Shown here: piece after piece, positions 14,524 to 20,515 of the stretch | How the letters are laid out: every line of letters begins with the position of its first letter | Position numbering within the stretch: position 1 is the first letter of the stretch | Assembly (NCBI GenBank): GCA_041687075.1 | Contig: JAWLCO010000069.1 | Coordinates: 1 to 20,515, forward strand | From: ZC4RG25 sp041687075 | GTDB lineage: Bacteria; Pseudomonadota; Alphaproteobacteria; Rhizobiales; Hyphomicrobiaceae | Length of the DNA: 20,515 nucleotides | Direction: 5' to 3' | Program-made: the position numbers and the translations under genes | Notes under the pieces: model-generated | What the model was told of the DNA's origin: nothing | The model's database searches: none | Seen by the model: only the letters and a program-made list of their open reading frames with translations

Positions 14524-16653
14524 TCAGGGACCGACCGAGGTGGGCCGCTGTGGAGGGGAGTTCGCCAGCGCCAGCTCGATGGCGCACTGCAGACCCTCTG
14601 GCAAAAACTTGATTTCTGTCTCCCCTTCCACGGTGCTGCCGATGGTGCGCTCGATCAATCCCATGCCGAACCCGCGGGCGGCAGGCGGACGGACCGGCGG
14701 CCCTCCGAACTCCCGCCAGTCCAGGCGCAGCACAGATTTGTCGTCTTCACGCCTGACCTCCCAGGAGATCTGAACGCGCCCGCCCGGCGCGGACAGTGCC
14801 CCATACTTGCGGGCATTGGTCCCCAACTCGTAGAGCACGAGCCCGAGATTGAGTGCGACCTGCGGAGGCAGCCAGACCTCGGGGCCGTCGGTGTAGACCT
14901 GCCCGGAGCCGCAGCTCGACGCGAGCTGCTCCCTGAGGAGATCCGTGAGGTTCGCGCCCTGCCAGGTGGTCTCGTTCAGGAGCTTGTGGGCGCTGGCAAT
15001 GGACTGAATCCGGCCTTTAAAGTCTTCGACGAAGGAACGTGGATCCCGGGCGCTTCTCAAGGTCTGGCTTGCAATCGCCTGCACGACGGAGAGCGTGTTG
15101 CGGACCCGGTGGTTCAGCTCGCCCATCAGCAGGCGCTGCTGCTCGTCGAACATGCGGCGATCCGTGACATCGAGCAGCGCGCCGATGGCTCTGACCGGAT
15201 GACGCTCGCTGCCTTCACCCTCGAAGAACGTGCGGCCATTCACGCTGATCCAGCGTACCTCGCCGCTCGGCAGGACAATCCGATGCTCCTCCTCATAGAG
15301 CCCCGAGCCCGAAGGATCCTCGGATTGCGCAACCGCCGCTCGCACGCCCGGCAGATCTGCGGGATGCACCTTGGAGAGCATCCGCTCGAGAGTGACCGTT
15401 TCGCCCAAAACCTTGCCGCAAGGCTCAGGCGAGAGCTGGATCAGGCCCGTCGCGAAATCTCTATCGTAGGTGCCGAGACCGGTCAGCTCGGCGGCGATGG
15501 CCAGTCGCTCCTCGCTGATCTTCAAATCACGCTCGGCCTGCCGGTGCGCCGTGATATCACGGTGAGCTTCCATGACGATCCTGCGCTCTTCGGAGATGAC
15601 CGGATCGATCCGCGCCTCGACCATAACCTGCCGGCCATCACGTGTGGTCTGGGTCACTTCGCCGGTCCAGGACTCGCCTGCTTGCAGCAGCTCTCGTATC
15701 TCGGAGACGGGAACGGGGAACTGCGACGAAAGCAGCTCCTGGGGGGCACGCCCGAGCGCTTCCTCACGTGAATAGCCGTAAAGCTTCTGGCAACCAGGAT
15801 TCCAGTGGAGGAGCCCATCGTCCAGGCTCCAGCACAGGATCGGCTCCAGCGACAGGTCGACCAGCTGTTGCTGCTCTGTCAGCTGGCGCTCGCGCAGATG
15901 AGCCTGCGTCACGTCCCGGACGATTCCGAAAAAGCGCACTGGTTGACCGTCGGGGCTGTAGTCCGGGTCTGCCTCGACCTCGATTATCCGCTCCTCACCA
16001 TCGTCTCGGCGGATGCGATAGGATGCCGAAAAGCTGTGACGTTCCATGACCGCGGCTATCATACCGGCGCGCACCCGATCGACATCATCCGGATGGATCA
16101 GGCGCGTGACCATTTCCGCTGAAACCTCGGCCGGCTGTCGGTCGCTGAAGAACATCCGCCGTGCCTCGGCCGACCACTCGAGTTTCTCTGTGGCGATGTC
16201 ATAGCTCCAGTGCCCGAGATGACCGATTCTCTGTGCCCGCTCGAGGAGGTCCAGGCTTCTCTGCAGGTCGGTCTCGAACCGCTTGCGCTCGGTTATGTCT
16301 ATCGCCGAGGGAATGAGGCTTGTGATCCGGCCGGCCTCGTCCCGGATCGGATAGATCATGAGGTCGATCGCCATCAGGTCGCCGGATGCCGTGCGCGCCG
16401 TCGCGTCGAACCGAACCGATTCGCCCCCGGCCGCCCGCTCCACGGCCTCCCTGATTTGCCCTATTGCCCGGGGATCGTGACCGAACCAGCCGCACTCCCA
16501 GAACTTCCGCCCGACAACTTCGCTGCGGCTGGAGCCTGAGACTCGCAGGGTCGTCTCGTTGACCTCGACAACAGTCCCGTCCGGGTCCAGGACCCCGACG
16601 AATGCCGCTATGTGATCGATGATGTCGCGCGGAAGCACCGGCTTCTGGTCCAC
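14524..16653 (-). CDS. Multi-PAS sensor histidine kinase, HWE family
   Basis: This 709-residue, probably cytosolic kinase has four PAS domains (about 10-123, 137-251, 262-369 and 382-498, each ending in a DIT- or DVT-type motif) and a C-terminal HWE kinase domain (about 505-700). The H-box is GELNHRVRNTLSVVQ (phospho-accepting His515), the N-box is LYELGTNARKYGALS (Asn613) and the HWE-defining motif is LDWREFGG (Trp646, Glu648). No membrane helix, receiver domain or LOV-type cysteine motif is seen, so the signal is probably a small molecule, redox state or protein contact. HWE kinases in alphaproteobacteria often feed PhyR, the anti-anti-sigma switch of the general stress response; the EcfG-like promoter upstream fits that, but no phyR, nepR or ecfG gene is in the window. 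The GTG start at 16653 follows an in-frame stop with no other good start. Confidence 0.92.
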   Translation of the reverse strand: MDQKPVLPRDIIDHIAAFVGVLDPDGTVVEVNETTLRVSGSSRSEVVGRKFWECGWFGHDPRAIGQIREAVERAAGGESVRFDATARTASGDLMAIDLMIYPIRDEAGRITSLIPSAIDITERKRFETDLQRSLDLLERAQRIGHLGHWSYDIATEKLEWSAEARRMFFSDRQPAEVSAEMVTRLIHPDDVDRVRAGMIAAVMERHSFSASYRIRRDDGEERIIEVEADPDYSPDGQPVRFFGIVRDVTQAHLRERQLTEQQQLVDLSLEPILCWSLDDGLLHWNPGCQKLYGYSREEALGRAPQELLSSQFPVPVSEIRELLQAGESWTGEVTQTTRDGRQVMVEARIDPVISEERRIVMEAHRDITAHRQAERDLKISEERLAIAAELTGLGTYDRDFATGLIQLSPEPCGKVLGETVTLERMLSKVHPADLPGVRAAVAQSEDPSGSGLYEEEHRIVLPSGEVRWISVNGRTFFEGEGSERHPVRAIGALLDVTDRRMFDEQQRLLMGELNHRVRNTLSVVQAIASQTLRSARDPRSFVEDFKGRIQSIASAHKLLNETTWQGANLTDLLREQLASSCGSGQVYTDGPEVWLPPQVALNLGLVLYELGTNARKYGALSAPGGRVQISWEVRREDDKSVLRLDWREFGGPPVRPPAARGFGMGLIERTIGSTVEGETEIKFLPEGLQCAIELALANSPPQRPTSVGP

Positions 16654-16700
16654 TCTGTGCGCGAGGCAGCTCCCCTTATTCTAGCAGCAGCGATAAGGAA

Positions 16701-16725
16701 AACGCTCCGGCAGAAAATTCGTTCT
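16701..16725 (-). promoter_or_regulatory. EcfG-like promoter for the HWE kinase
   Basis: Read on the minus strand, AGAAC (16725-16721), 16 bases, then CGTT (16704-16701). This is one mismatch from GGAAC-N16-CGTT and lies 47 bases before the kinase start, leaving a leader of about 40 bases. One-mismatch sites are expected several times by chance in 20 kb, so only the position supports it. Confidence 0.4.
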
Positions 16726-16817
16726 GTCGCCCGGTGACTGCACCCGCCAGGCTAGCGCTGCTCCGTTGCAATCGGGGCACACTGCGTGGCTTTGGTTCGC
16801 AAAACATCGTCCGTCAT

Positions 16818-16842
16818 GGAACCATTTCTGGCCACCGGTGTT
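16818..16842 (+). promoter_or_regulatory. EcfG-like promoter for a candidate small RNA
   Basis: GGAAC (16818-16822), 16 bases, then TGTT (16839-16842): a full -35 and three of four bases of the -10. It points away from the kinase promoter and lies right before a hairpin-terminator unit without an open frame. Confidence 0.4.
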
Positions 16843-16847
16843 TCAGG

Positions 16848-16933
16848 TTCGCCCACTGGTCATGCCCCCTAGTCTCGATCGGTGGCAATGAGGGCGCCTC
16901 TCGGTCTCCCCCCGACGAGGCGCCCTATCTTTT
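16848..16933 (+). ncRNA. Candidate general-stress small RNA with C-rich loop
   Basis: A predicted transcript of about 86 nt starts near 16848 and ends at the terminator. The 5' half folds as a 9-bp stem (16853-16861 with 16877-16885, two G-U pairs) holding a 15-nt loop with five consecutive Cs (16865-16869). The 3' half is an intrinsic terminator, whose loop (TCTCCCC) is also C-rich. C-rich loops are the hallmark of alphaproteobacterial sRNAs that pair with purine-rich ribosome-binding regions, and of GsrN, the EcfG-controlled sRNA of Caulobacter. Homology to GsrN is not shown; similarity is in architecture only. No convincing protein frame covers this segment. Confidence 0.4.
16891..16933 (+). 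terminator. Intrinsic terminator, plus-strand orientation
   Basis: A 14-bp stem with one bulged C (16891-16904 with 16912-16926) is followed by ATCTTTT. There is no T run on the minus side. No plus-strand protein gene ends nearby, so it most likely ends the candidate small RNA. Confidence 0.65.
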
Positions 16934-17028
16934 GTGTTCCCTACCCTGGCGGACCCCAGCGGCGCCCATGCAGCCGCAAGAGCCTTACTTCCGCGAACTG
17001 CCCGCAGCTCCGTTTCAGCGCCGGCGGA

Positions 17029-17436
17029 TCAGGATTTCACCTGGTGGACCTCGATGATGTTCCCGTCCGGGTCGTGGAAAAAGATCTGTTCCCATCCATT
17101 CATCGCCCAGGCGCCATAGTCGGAGAACGGTATGCCCTTTTCCCTGAGGCGCTGCTTGAAGGCTTCGATGTCGTCCGTCCGGAACGCGATGTGGCCCCGC
17201 TCCAGGGGATTGATGGCATGGCCTGTGCGAAACGCGCAGTTCAAATCCCTTTCGGCCAGGTGAATCTGCATATTCCCATCGGTGACGAAGCCCACATTGC
17301 CCGCGTACCCTTGAGACACCACACGGGTCGCCTCGAGCGCCGGCTCGGCTTCGAGGTCGAGGACATTGCGATAGAACTCTGTCATTGCCGGAACATTGCT
17401 CGTGGTCAAATTGACGTGGTGCAGCTTCAGCTTCAT
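17029..17436 (-). CDS. VOC (glyoxalase/dioxygenase fold) protein
   Basis: This 135-residue protein has two beta-alpha-beta-beta-beta modules. LKLHHVNLTTSNVPAMTEFY opens the first and GHIAFRTDDIEAFKQRL the second; DPDGNIIEVHQ ends the fold. Candidate metal ligands are the histidine in HHVNL, the histidine in GHIAF and the glutamate in IIEVH, the usual VOC pattern. The family covers glyoxalase I, fosfomycin-thiol transferases, bleomycin-binding proteins and extradiol dioxygenases; no subgroup feature lets me choose. ATG 17436 is preferred; a TTG at 17445 would add three residues. It lies 125 bases behind the zinc-ribbon gene on the same strand, so the two may share a transcript. Confidence 0.88.
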   Translation of the reverse strand: MKLKLHHVNLTTSNVPAMTEFYRNVLDLEAEPALEATRVVSQGYAGNVGFVTDGNMQIHLAERDLNCAFRTGHAINPLERGHIAFRTDDIEAFKQRLREKGIPFSDYGAWAMNGWEQIFFHDPDGNIIEVHQVKS

Positions 17437-17561
17437 CGCTTCCAATCTCGCGGTTGCTTTGCGGTTGAGCGCGAACTGTAGGACAGCGAACGGGGTTTGC
17501 CCAAGCAGGGTTTTCTCGAGAGCAGAGCGTTTGCCGTCCGCAGGAAGTTGGCAGAGAGGGT

Positions 17562-17798
17562 TCAGCGCTTCAGAAATGAGTGAACACGTGCCGGTTCTGG
17601 TGCACCTGCCGCGATCTTGATCGGTAAATCCGCCCGCAGGCGCGCCTGGCGCGGCGACCAGTCGTGCAGGGAGCCACAGTGAGGACAGCGAGATTTCAGG
17701 CGAACGTCCGGAAGGCTGCCGAAGCTGAATTCATCCGTTTCTATGCCCACAGAAAAGTCCAACCCCGTAATCGAACATTGTATGACGACGGTACCCAT
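17562..17798 (-). CDS. Small zinc-ribbon-like protein of unknown function
   Basis: The 78-residue protein has Cys8 in VIQCSITG, then GIETDEFSFGSLP, and a knuckle SRCPHCGSLHDWS (Cys38, Cys41), followed by a basic and then neutral tail. The pattern of one early cysteine, a TG.DFSVGIETD stretch and CPHCG.xHxW resembles short conserved proteins often found in Hyphomicrobiales that I remember only as hypothetical. The tail beyond residue 50 is longer than I expect. A metal-binding role is likely from the cysteines and histidines; the function is unknown. GGGGAG at 17803-17808 gives a good ribosome site five bases before the ATG. It is divergent from the peroxiredoxin gene. Confidence 0.7.
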   Translation of the reverse strand: MGTVVIQCSITGLDFSVGIETDEFSFGSLPDVRLKSRCPHCGSLHDWSPRQARLRADLPIKIAAGAPEPARVHSFLKR

Positions 17799-17848
17799 CA
17801 GGCTCCCCGAGACTCATTGCGGGACCGCATCATCGACATCGCCGCACT

Positions 17849-17862
17849 GGTTAAACATAACC
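17849..17862 (+). repeat. Short palindrome in the divergent intergenic region
   Basis: GGTTA, four bases (AACA), TAACC. It lies between the zinc-ribbon gene and the peroxiredoxin gene, about 50 bases before the former. It might be a regulator site for either gene. A second GGTTAA at about 17900 lacks its partner half. Confidence 0.25.
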
Positions 17863-17909
17863 TCTGGTTGCAATCCCTGCCAGTAATCCGTTGCGGGCCG
17901 GTTAATTCC

Positions 17910-17940
17910 TTGCAATCACCCACATCGCCGGTGTTATACA
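17910..17940 (+). promoter_or_regulatory. Weak candidate promoter for the peroxiredoxin gene
   Basis: TTGCAA (17910-17915) and TATACA (17935-17940), with a long 19-base spacer (TTATAC gives 18). The predicted leader of about 118 bases holds a nested structure: CTGCAG at 17995-18000 and 18034-18039 flank the arms CCGGGCC and GGCCCGG (18013-18019, 18022-18028). Confidence 0.3.
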
Positions 17941-18064
17941 GTCTGCTGCATACTGTGGCCGGTGCCGGTTTTCGCTACCGCAGACCGCACCCGACTGCAG
18001 GAGTTCGGTGCTCCGGGCCAAGGCCCGGCGCAACTGCAGCCCCACCTGACCAACGGAGATTTGT

Positions 18065-18724
18065 ATGGCTCTGCAGATCAACAGCACAGCTCCGGATTTC
18101 GACGCCGAGACGACGGAAGGCCGGATTCGGTTTCATGACTGGATCGGCGATTCCTGGTGCGTGCTCTTTTCACACCCAAAGGATTTCACACCCGTCTGCA
18201 CCACCGAGCTCGGCACCATGGCCAAGCTGAAGCCGGAGTTCGATCGCCGTGGCGTGAAAATCATCGGCCTCAGCGTCGATCCCGTCGAGAGCCACAAGAA
18301 GTGGTCAAAAGACATCGCGGATGTGCAGGGAGCCGCGCCGAATTACCCGATGATCGCTGACTCCGATCTCTCGATCTCCAAGCTTTACGGCATGTTGCCG
18401 GCCGATGCCGGCGACACGGCCGAAGGCCGCACGCCGAACGATAACGCCACCGTGCGCAACGTGTACGTGATCGGCCCGGATAAGAAGGTGAAGCTCATTT
18501 TAACTTATCCGATGAGCACGGGCCGCAATTTCGATGAAATCCTCCGTGTTATCGATTCGCTGCAATTGACCGCGAAGCACAAGGTGGCGACTCCGGTGAA
18601 TTGGCAGCAGGGCGACGAGGTCATCATCCTCGGCTCGGTTTCAGACGAGGAAGCGCGCAAGCAGTATCCTGATGGCTGGAAATCGCCGAAGCCCTACATC
18701 CGCATCGTGCCGCAGCCGCAATAG
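18065..18724 (+). CDS. 1-Cys peroxiredoxin (Prx6 type)
   Basis: This 219-residue AhpC/TSA-fold protein is of the Prx6 (1-Cys) group. The active-site segment is SHPKDFTPVCTTELG with the peroxidatic Cys45, Thr42 and Pro43. It continues with DADSDLSISKLYGM-like sequence, an arginine in NATVRNVYVIG, and a long C-terminal domain (about 150-219, LTYPMSTGRNFDEILRVIDSLQ and NWQQGDEVIIL) that the shorter 2-Cys group lacks. It would reduce hydrogen peroxide and organic peroxides in the cytosol, resolved by an external thiol. The start has GGAG at 18055-18058. The gene appears monocistronic, with its own leader and terminator. An OxyR-type half-site was not recognised upstream. Confidence 0.93.
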   Translation: MALQINSTAPDFDAETTEGRIRFHDWIGDSWCVLFSHPKDFTPVCTTELGTMAKLKPEFDRRGVKIIGLSVDPVESHKKWSKDIADVQGAAPNYPMIADSDLSISKLYGMLPADAGDTAEGRTPNDNATVRNVYVIGPDKKVKLILTYPMSTGRNFDEILRVIDSLQLTAKHKVATPVNWQQGDEVIILGSVSDEEARKQYPDGWKSPKPYIRIVPQPQ

Positions 18725-18750
18725 GCTTCTCTGCGCTCGAGCGGACAAGC

Positions 18751-18790
18751 AAAACCCCTCGCCCCTGTTTGGGCGAGGGGTTTTCTTTTT
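18751..18790 (+). terminator. Strong intrinsic terminator, peroxiredoxin gene
   Basis: A perfect 14-bp stem (18751-18764 with 18771-18784) around a 6-base loop, rich in G and C in its core with A and T at its ends, followed by CTTTTT. It lies 26 bases after the peroxiredoxin stop codon. It may also halt minus-strand transcription from the molybdopterin-subunit gene, although the T run there is shorter. Confidence 0.9.
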
Positions 18791-18802
18791 CCATCCTTGG
18801 CG

Positions 18803-20515
18803 TCAGCTTAAAGTGTCGCCCTTCATCGCACGCAAAACGCGCTCCGGCGTCATCGGCATTTGCCAGACGCGGACTCCTATTGCACGGGCTATGGCATTTG
18901 CGAGTGCACCGGCGACCGGCACGATCGGCGCCTCGCCGACGCCACGGACGCCATATGGCACGTCCGGCACAGGCGTCTCGATGATGACGCATTCAATGGG
19001 CGGCACATCGAGTGCCGTCGGAATGCGATAATCGAGCAGACTGGCGTTCCTCAGCCTGCCATCCGGGCCGTAATCGAATCCTTCGCTCAGCGCCCAACCA
19101 ATGCCTTGCGCGACGCTGCCCTGCATCTGTCCCTCGACGGCTGGCGGATTGAGGGCGCGCCCGACATCCTGGAACGCGGTATAGCGCAGCACGGTGACTT
19201 GGCCGGTGCCGGGGTCGACCTCCACATCGCAAACGTGCGCAGCGATCTCGACGCCGAGTGGAAGCCTCGTCGAGACGCCACGTCCCACAATGGCACCTTC
19301 GCCCAGCGTCGACTGCATCAGCTCGGCGAGCGAGATGGCCGCCCCGTTTGGGGCCCGGAACACGCCGTTGGCATAGTTCAGGTCTTCGGCAGGGCTCTGC
19401 AGTTTCTCGGCCGCGCGGGCCCGGAGCTGAAACAGCGCGTCGGCGCACGCTTCGACCAGCGCCGCCGTCGTGGTGCGGCCGACGCGGCTGCCGGCGGCAA
19501 CGTCGCTATAGCCCACTGACTTCGTATCGCCCGTCGTCACGTGAACATCGTCGACAGACAGCCCGAACTCCTCGGCCACCACCTGCGCCATCGCTGTGCG
19601 CGTGCCGGAGATATCGACCGGTCCCATCGTCACCATGGGACGGCCGTCACCGGCGATGGTGACGTGCGCCGCCGATGTCATCGACGTGCCGCGCCAGTAG
19701 CCGATGGCGAGCCCGCGCCCGCGGGGATGTTTGCCGGGTTGCAGCGGCTCGGTCCAGCACGGGTGCCGGCCCACGTCCTCCAGAATCGTCGTGAGGCCGA
19801 TGGCCGGGAAGGGCGTGCCAATCGGCATCAGGCTGCCGGTCACGGCCGCATTGCGCTTGCGGAACTCCAGCGGGTCCATCCCCAAGCGCTGGCAGAGCGC
19901 ATCCATCGCCTGCTCCATGGCGAATGCCGCCTGGATGCCGCCGGGCGCACGATAGGCCTCCGTGCGGGGCTTATTCGTGACGATGTCGTAGCCCTCGAGC
20001 TTGAGGTTCGGGCACTGATAGAGCGCGGCCGACGCTTGCATCAGAATCGACGGGCTCATGCCCGGCAGTCCGCCGGCGTCGACACGATAGGTGCCCTCGA
20101 TGGCAGTGAGCCGCCCCTCCCCGTCTGCCGCCACCTGGATGTCGATCATTGCCCCAGCGGCCGGGCCGGTGCCGCCTTGCAGCACCTCCTCGCGTGACAG
20201 CACGAGTCGCACGGGCCGCCCGCATTTCTCGGCCAGCCGCACGGCAACGGCTTCGCCGTGAAGCGCGATCTTGCCGCCGAACGCACCACCAACCTCCAGC
20301 GGCACGACCCGGATCCTGGACTGCGGCAGCCCGAGAATGCGGGCGATCATCAGCTCGGTGGTGAACTGGCCCTGTGTCGAGGCCCACACCGTCGCGAACC
20401 CGTTCGGATCGACCTGCGCGACCACGACAGGCGGCTCGAGATAGCCCTGATGGGCTGTGTCGACCTTGACGCTGAATTCACCGGTCGCGGCCGCCTCGGC
20501 AATGGCCGTTCCGGT
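18803..20515 (-). CDS. Xanthine dehydrogenase-family molybdopterin-binding subunit (N-terminus outside window)
   Basis: The frame is open to the right edge, so 570 residues are present and roughly the first 200 are missing. Visible motifs are HQGYLEPP near the edge, GGAFGGK (MPT contact), EAYRAPG, and a late GVGEAP whose glutamate (codon at 18931-18933) matches the catalytic base of xanthine oxidase. The family hydroxylates aldehydes, purines or aromatic N-heterocycles, passing electrons from a molybdenum centre to [2Fe-2S] and usually FAD subunits. The partner genes, and the substrate, cannot be seen. AYRAPG rather than AYRGAG argues against form I CO dehydrogenase. The gene is convergent with the peroxiredoxin gene. 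A GTG at 20425 is inside the frame and not the true start. Confidence 0.92.
   Translation of the reverse strand, partial: TGTAIAEAAATGEFSVKVDTAHQGYLEPPVVVAQVDPNGFATVWASTQGQFTTELMIARILGLPQSRIRVVPLEVGGAFGGKIALHGEAVAVRLAEKCGRPVRLVLSREEVLQGGTGPAAGAMIDIQVAADGEGRLTAIEGTYRVDAGGLPGMSPSILMQASAALYQCPNLKLEGYDIVTNKPRTEAYRAPGGIQAAFAMEQAMDALCQRLGMDPLEFRKRNAAVTGSLMPIGTPFPAIGLTTILEDVGRHPCWTEPLQPGKHPRGRGLAIGYWRGTSMTSAAHVTIAGDGRPMVTMGPVDISGTRTAMAQVVAEEFGLSVDDVHVTTGDTKSVGYSDVAAGSRVGRTTTAALVEACADALFQLRARAAEKLQSPAEDLNYANGVFRAPNGAAISLAELMQSTLGEGAIVGRGVSTRLPLGVEIAAHVCDVEVDPGTGQVTVLRYTAFQDVGRALNPPAVEGQMQGSVAQGIGWALSEGFDYGPDGRLRNASLLDYRIPTALDVPPIECVIIETPVPDVPYGVRGVGEAPIVPVAGALANAIARAIGVRVWQMPMTPERVLRAMKGDTLS

Noticed and set aside
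14386..15771. Plus-strand open frame of over 460 codons opposite the kinase
   Set aside because: Antisense to the well-defined HWE kinase domain and PAS domains, without family motifs.
16734..17057. Plus-strand open frame of 107 codons over the candidate small RNA
   Set aside because: It runs through a strong terminator hairpin, overlaps the VOC gene and has no ribosome site or motif.
17664..18230. Plus-strand open frame spanning the zinc-ribbon gene and the start of the peroxiredoxin gene
   Set aside because: It crosses a divergent promoter region and has no motifs; both neighbouring genes are better supported.

Overview
The window looks like chromosomal DNA from a GC-rich alphaproteobacterium, probably of the order Hyphomicrobiales (Rhizobiales). 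Four things support this: codon use ending mostly in G or C, an HWE-family sensor histidine kinase, sequences matching the EcfG general-stress promoter (GGAAC, 16-17 bases, CGTT), and a hydrogenase-4-like operon without hydrogenase chemistry. No tRNA, rRNA, CRISPR array, transposase or phage gene was seen. Apart from short leaders the window is densely coding.

Left part (1-6721): the end of a DUF4340 protein with a strong intrinsic terminator; a PdxA-family dehydrogenase with its own promoter; a minus-strand pair of a GlxA-type AraC regulator followed by a Vat-like acetyltransferase; a SAM methyltransferase divergent from the regulator; a 63-residue lysine-rich protein right behind a perfect EcfG-type promoter; and a RhlE-type DEAD-box RNA helicase whose start codon is preceded by three perfect GC-rich hairpins in a row.

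Middle (6783-14426): a small XRE regulator with a promoter and an overlapping palindrome, then six co-directional genes related to hydrogenase 4 and complex I, in the order hyfB-hyfC-hyfE-hyfF-hyfG-hyfI. The large subunit has lost all four nickel-binding cysteines, while the small subunit keeps all four cysteines of the proximal [4Fe-4S] cluster. No HyfH/NuoI-type ferredoxin subunit is present. This fits an energy-converting hydrogenase-related (Ehr-type) ion-pumping complex with an unknown electron donor and acceptor, not a hydrogenase.

Right part (14524-20515): a four-PAS HWE histidine kinase on the minus strand. Its upstream region carries an EcfG-like promoter for the kinase and, pointing the other way, a second EcfG-like promoter followed by a compact sequence with a C-rich hairpin loop and an intrinsic terminator. 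I read the latter as a candidate general-stress small RNA of about 86 nt. Beyond it are a VOC (glyoxalase-fold) protein, a small zinc-ribbon protein, a 1-Cys peroxiredoxin with a strong terminator, and the C-terminal 570 residues of a xanthine dehydrogenase-family molybdopterin subunit running off the right edge.

Two themes stand out: a redox-driven membrane complex without a hydrogen site, and a scattered set of likely general-stress elements (small basic protein, HWE kinase, candidate sRNA, peroxiredoxin).
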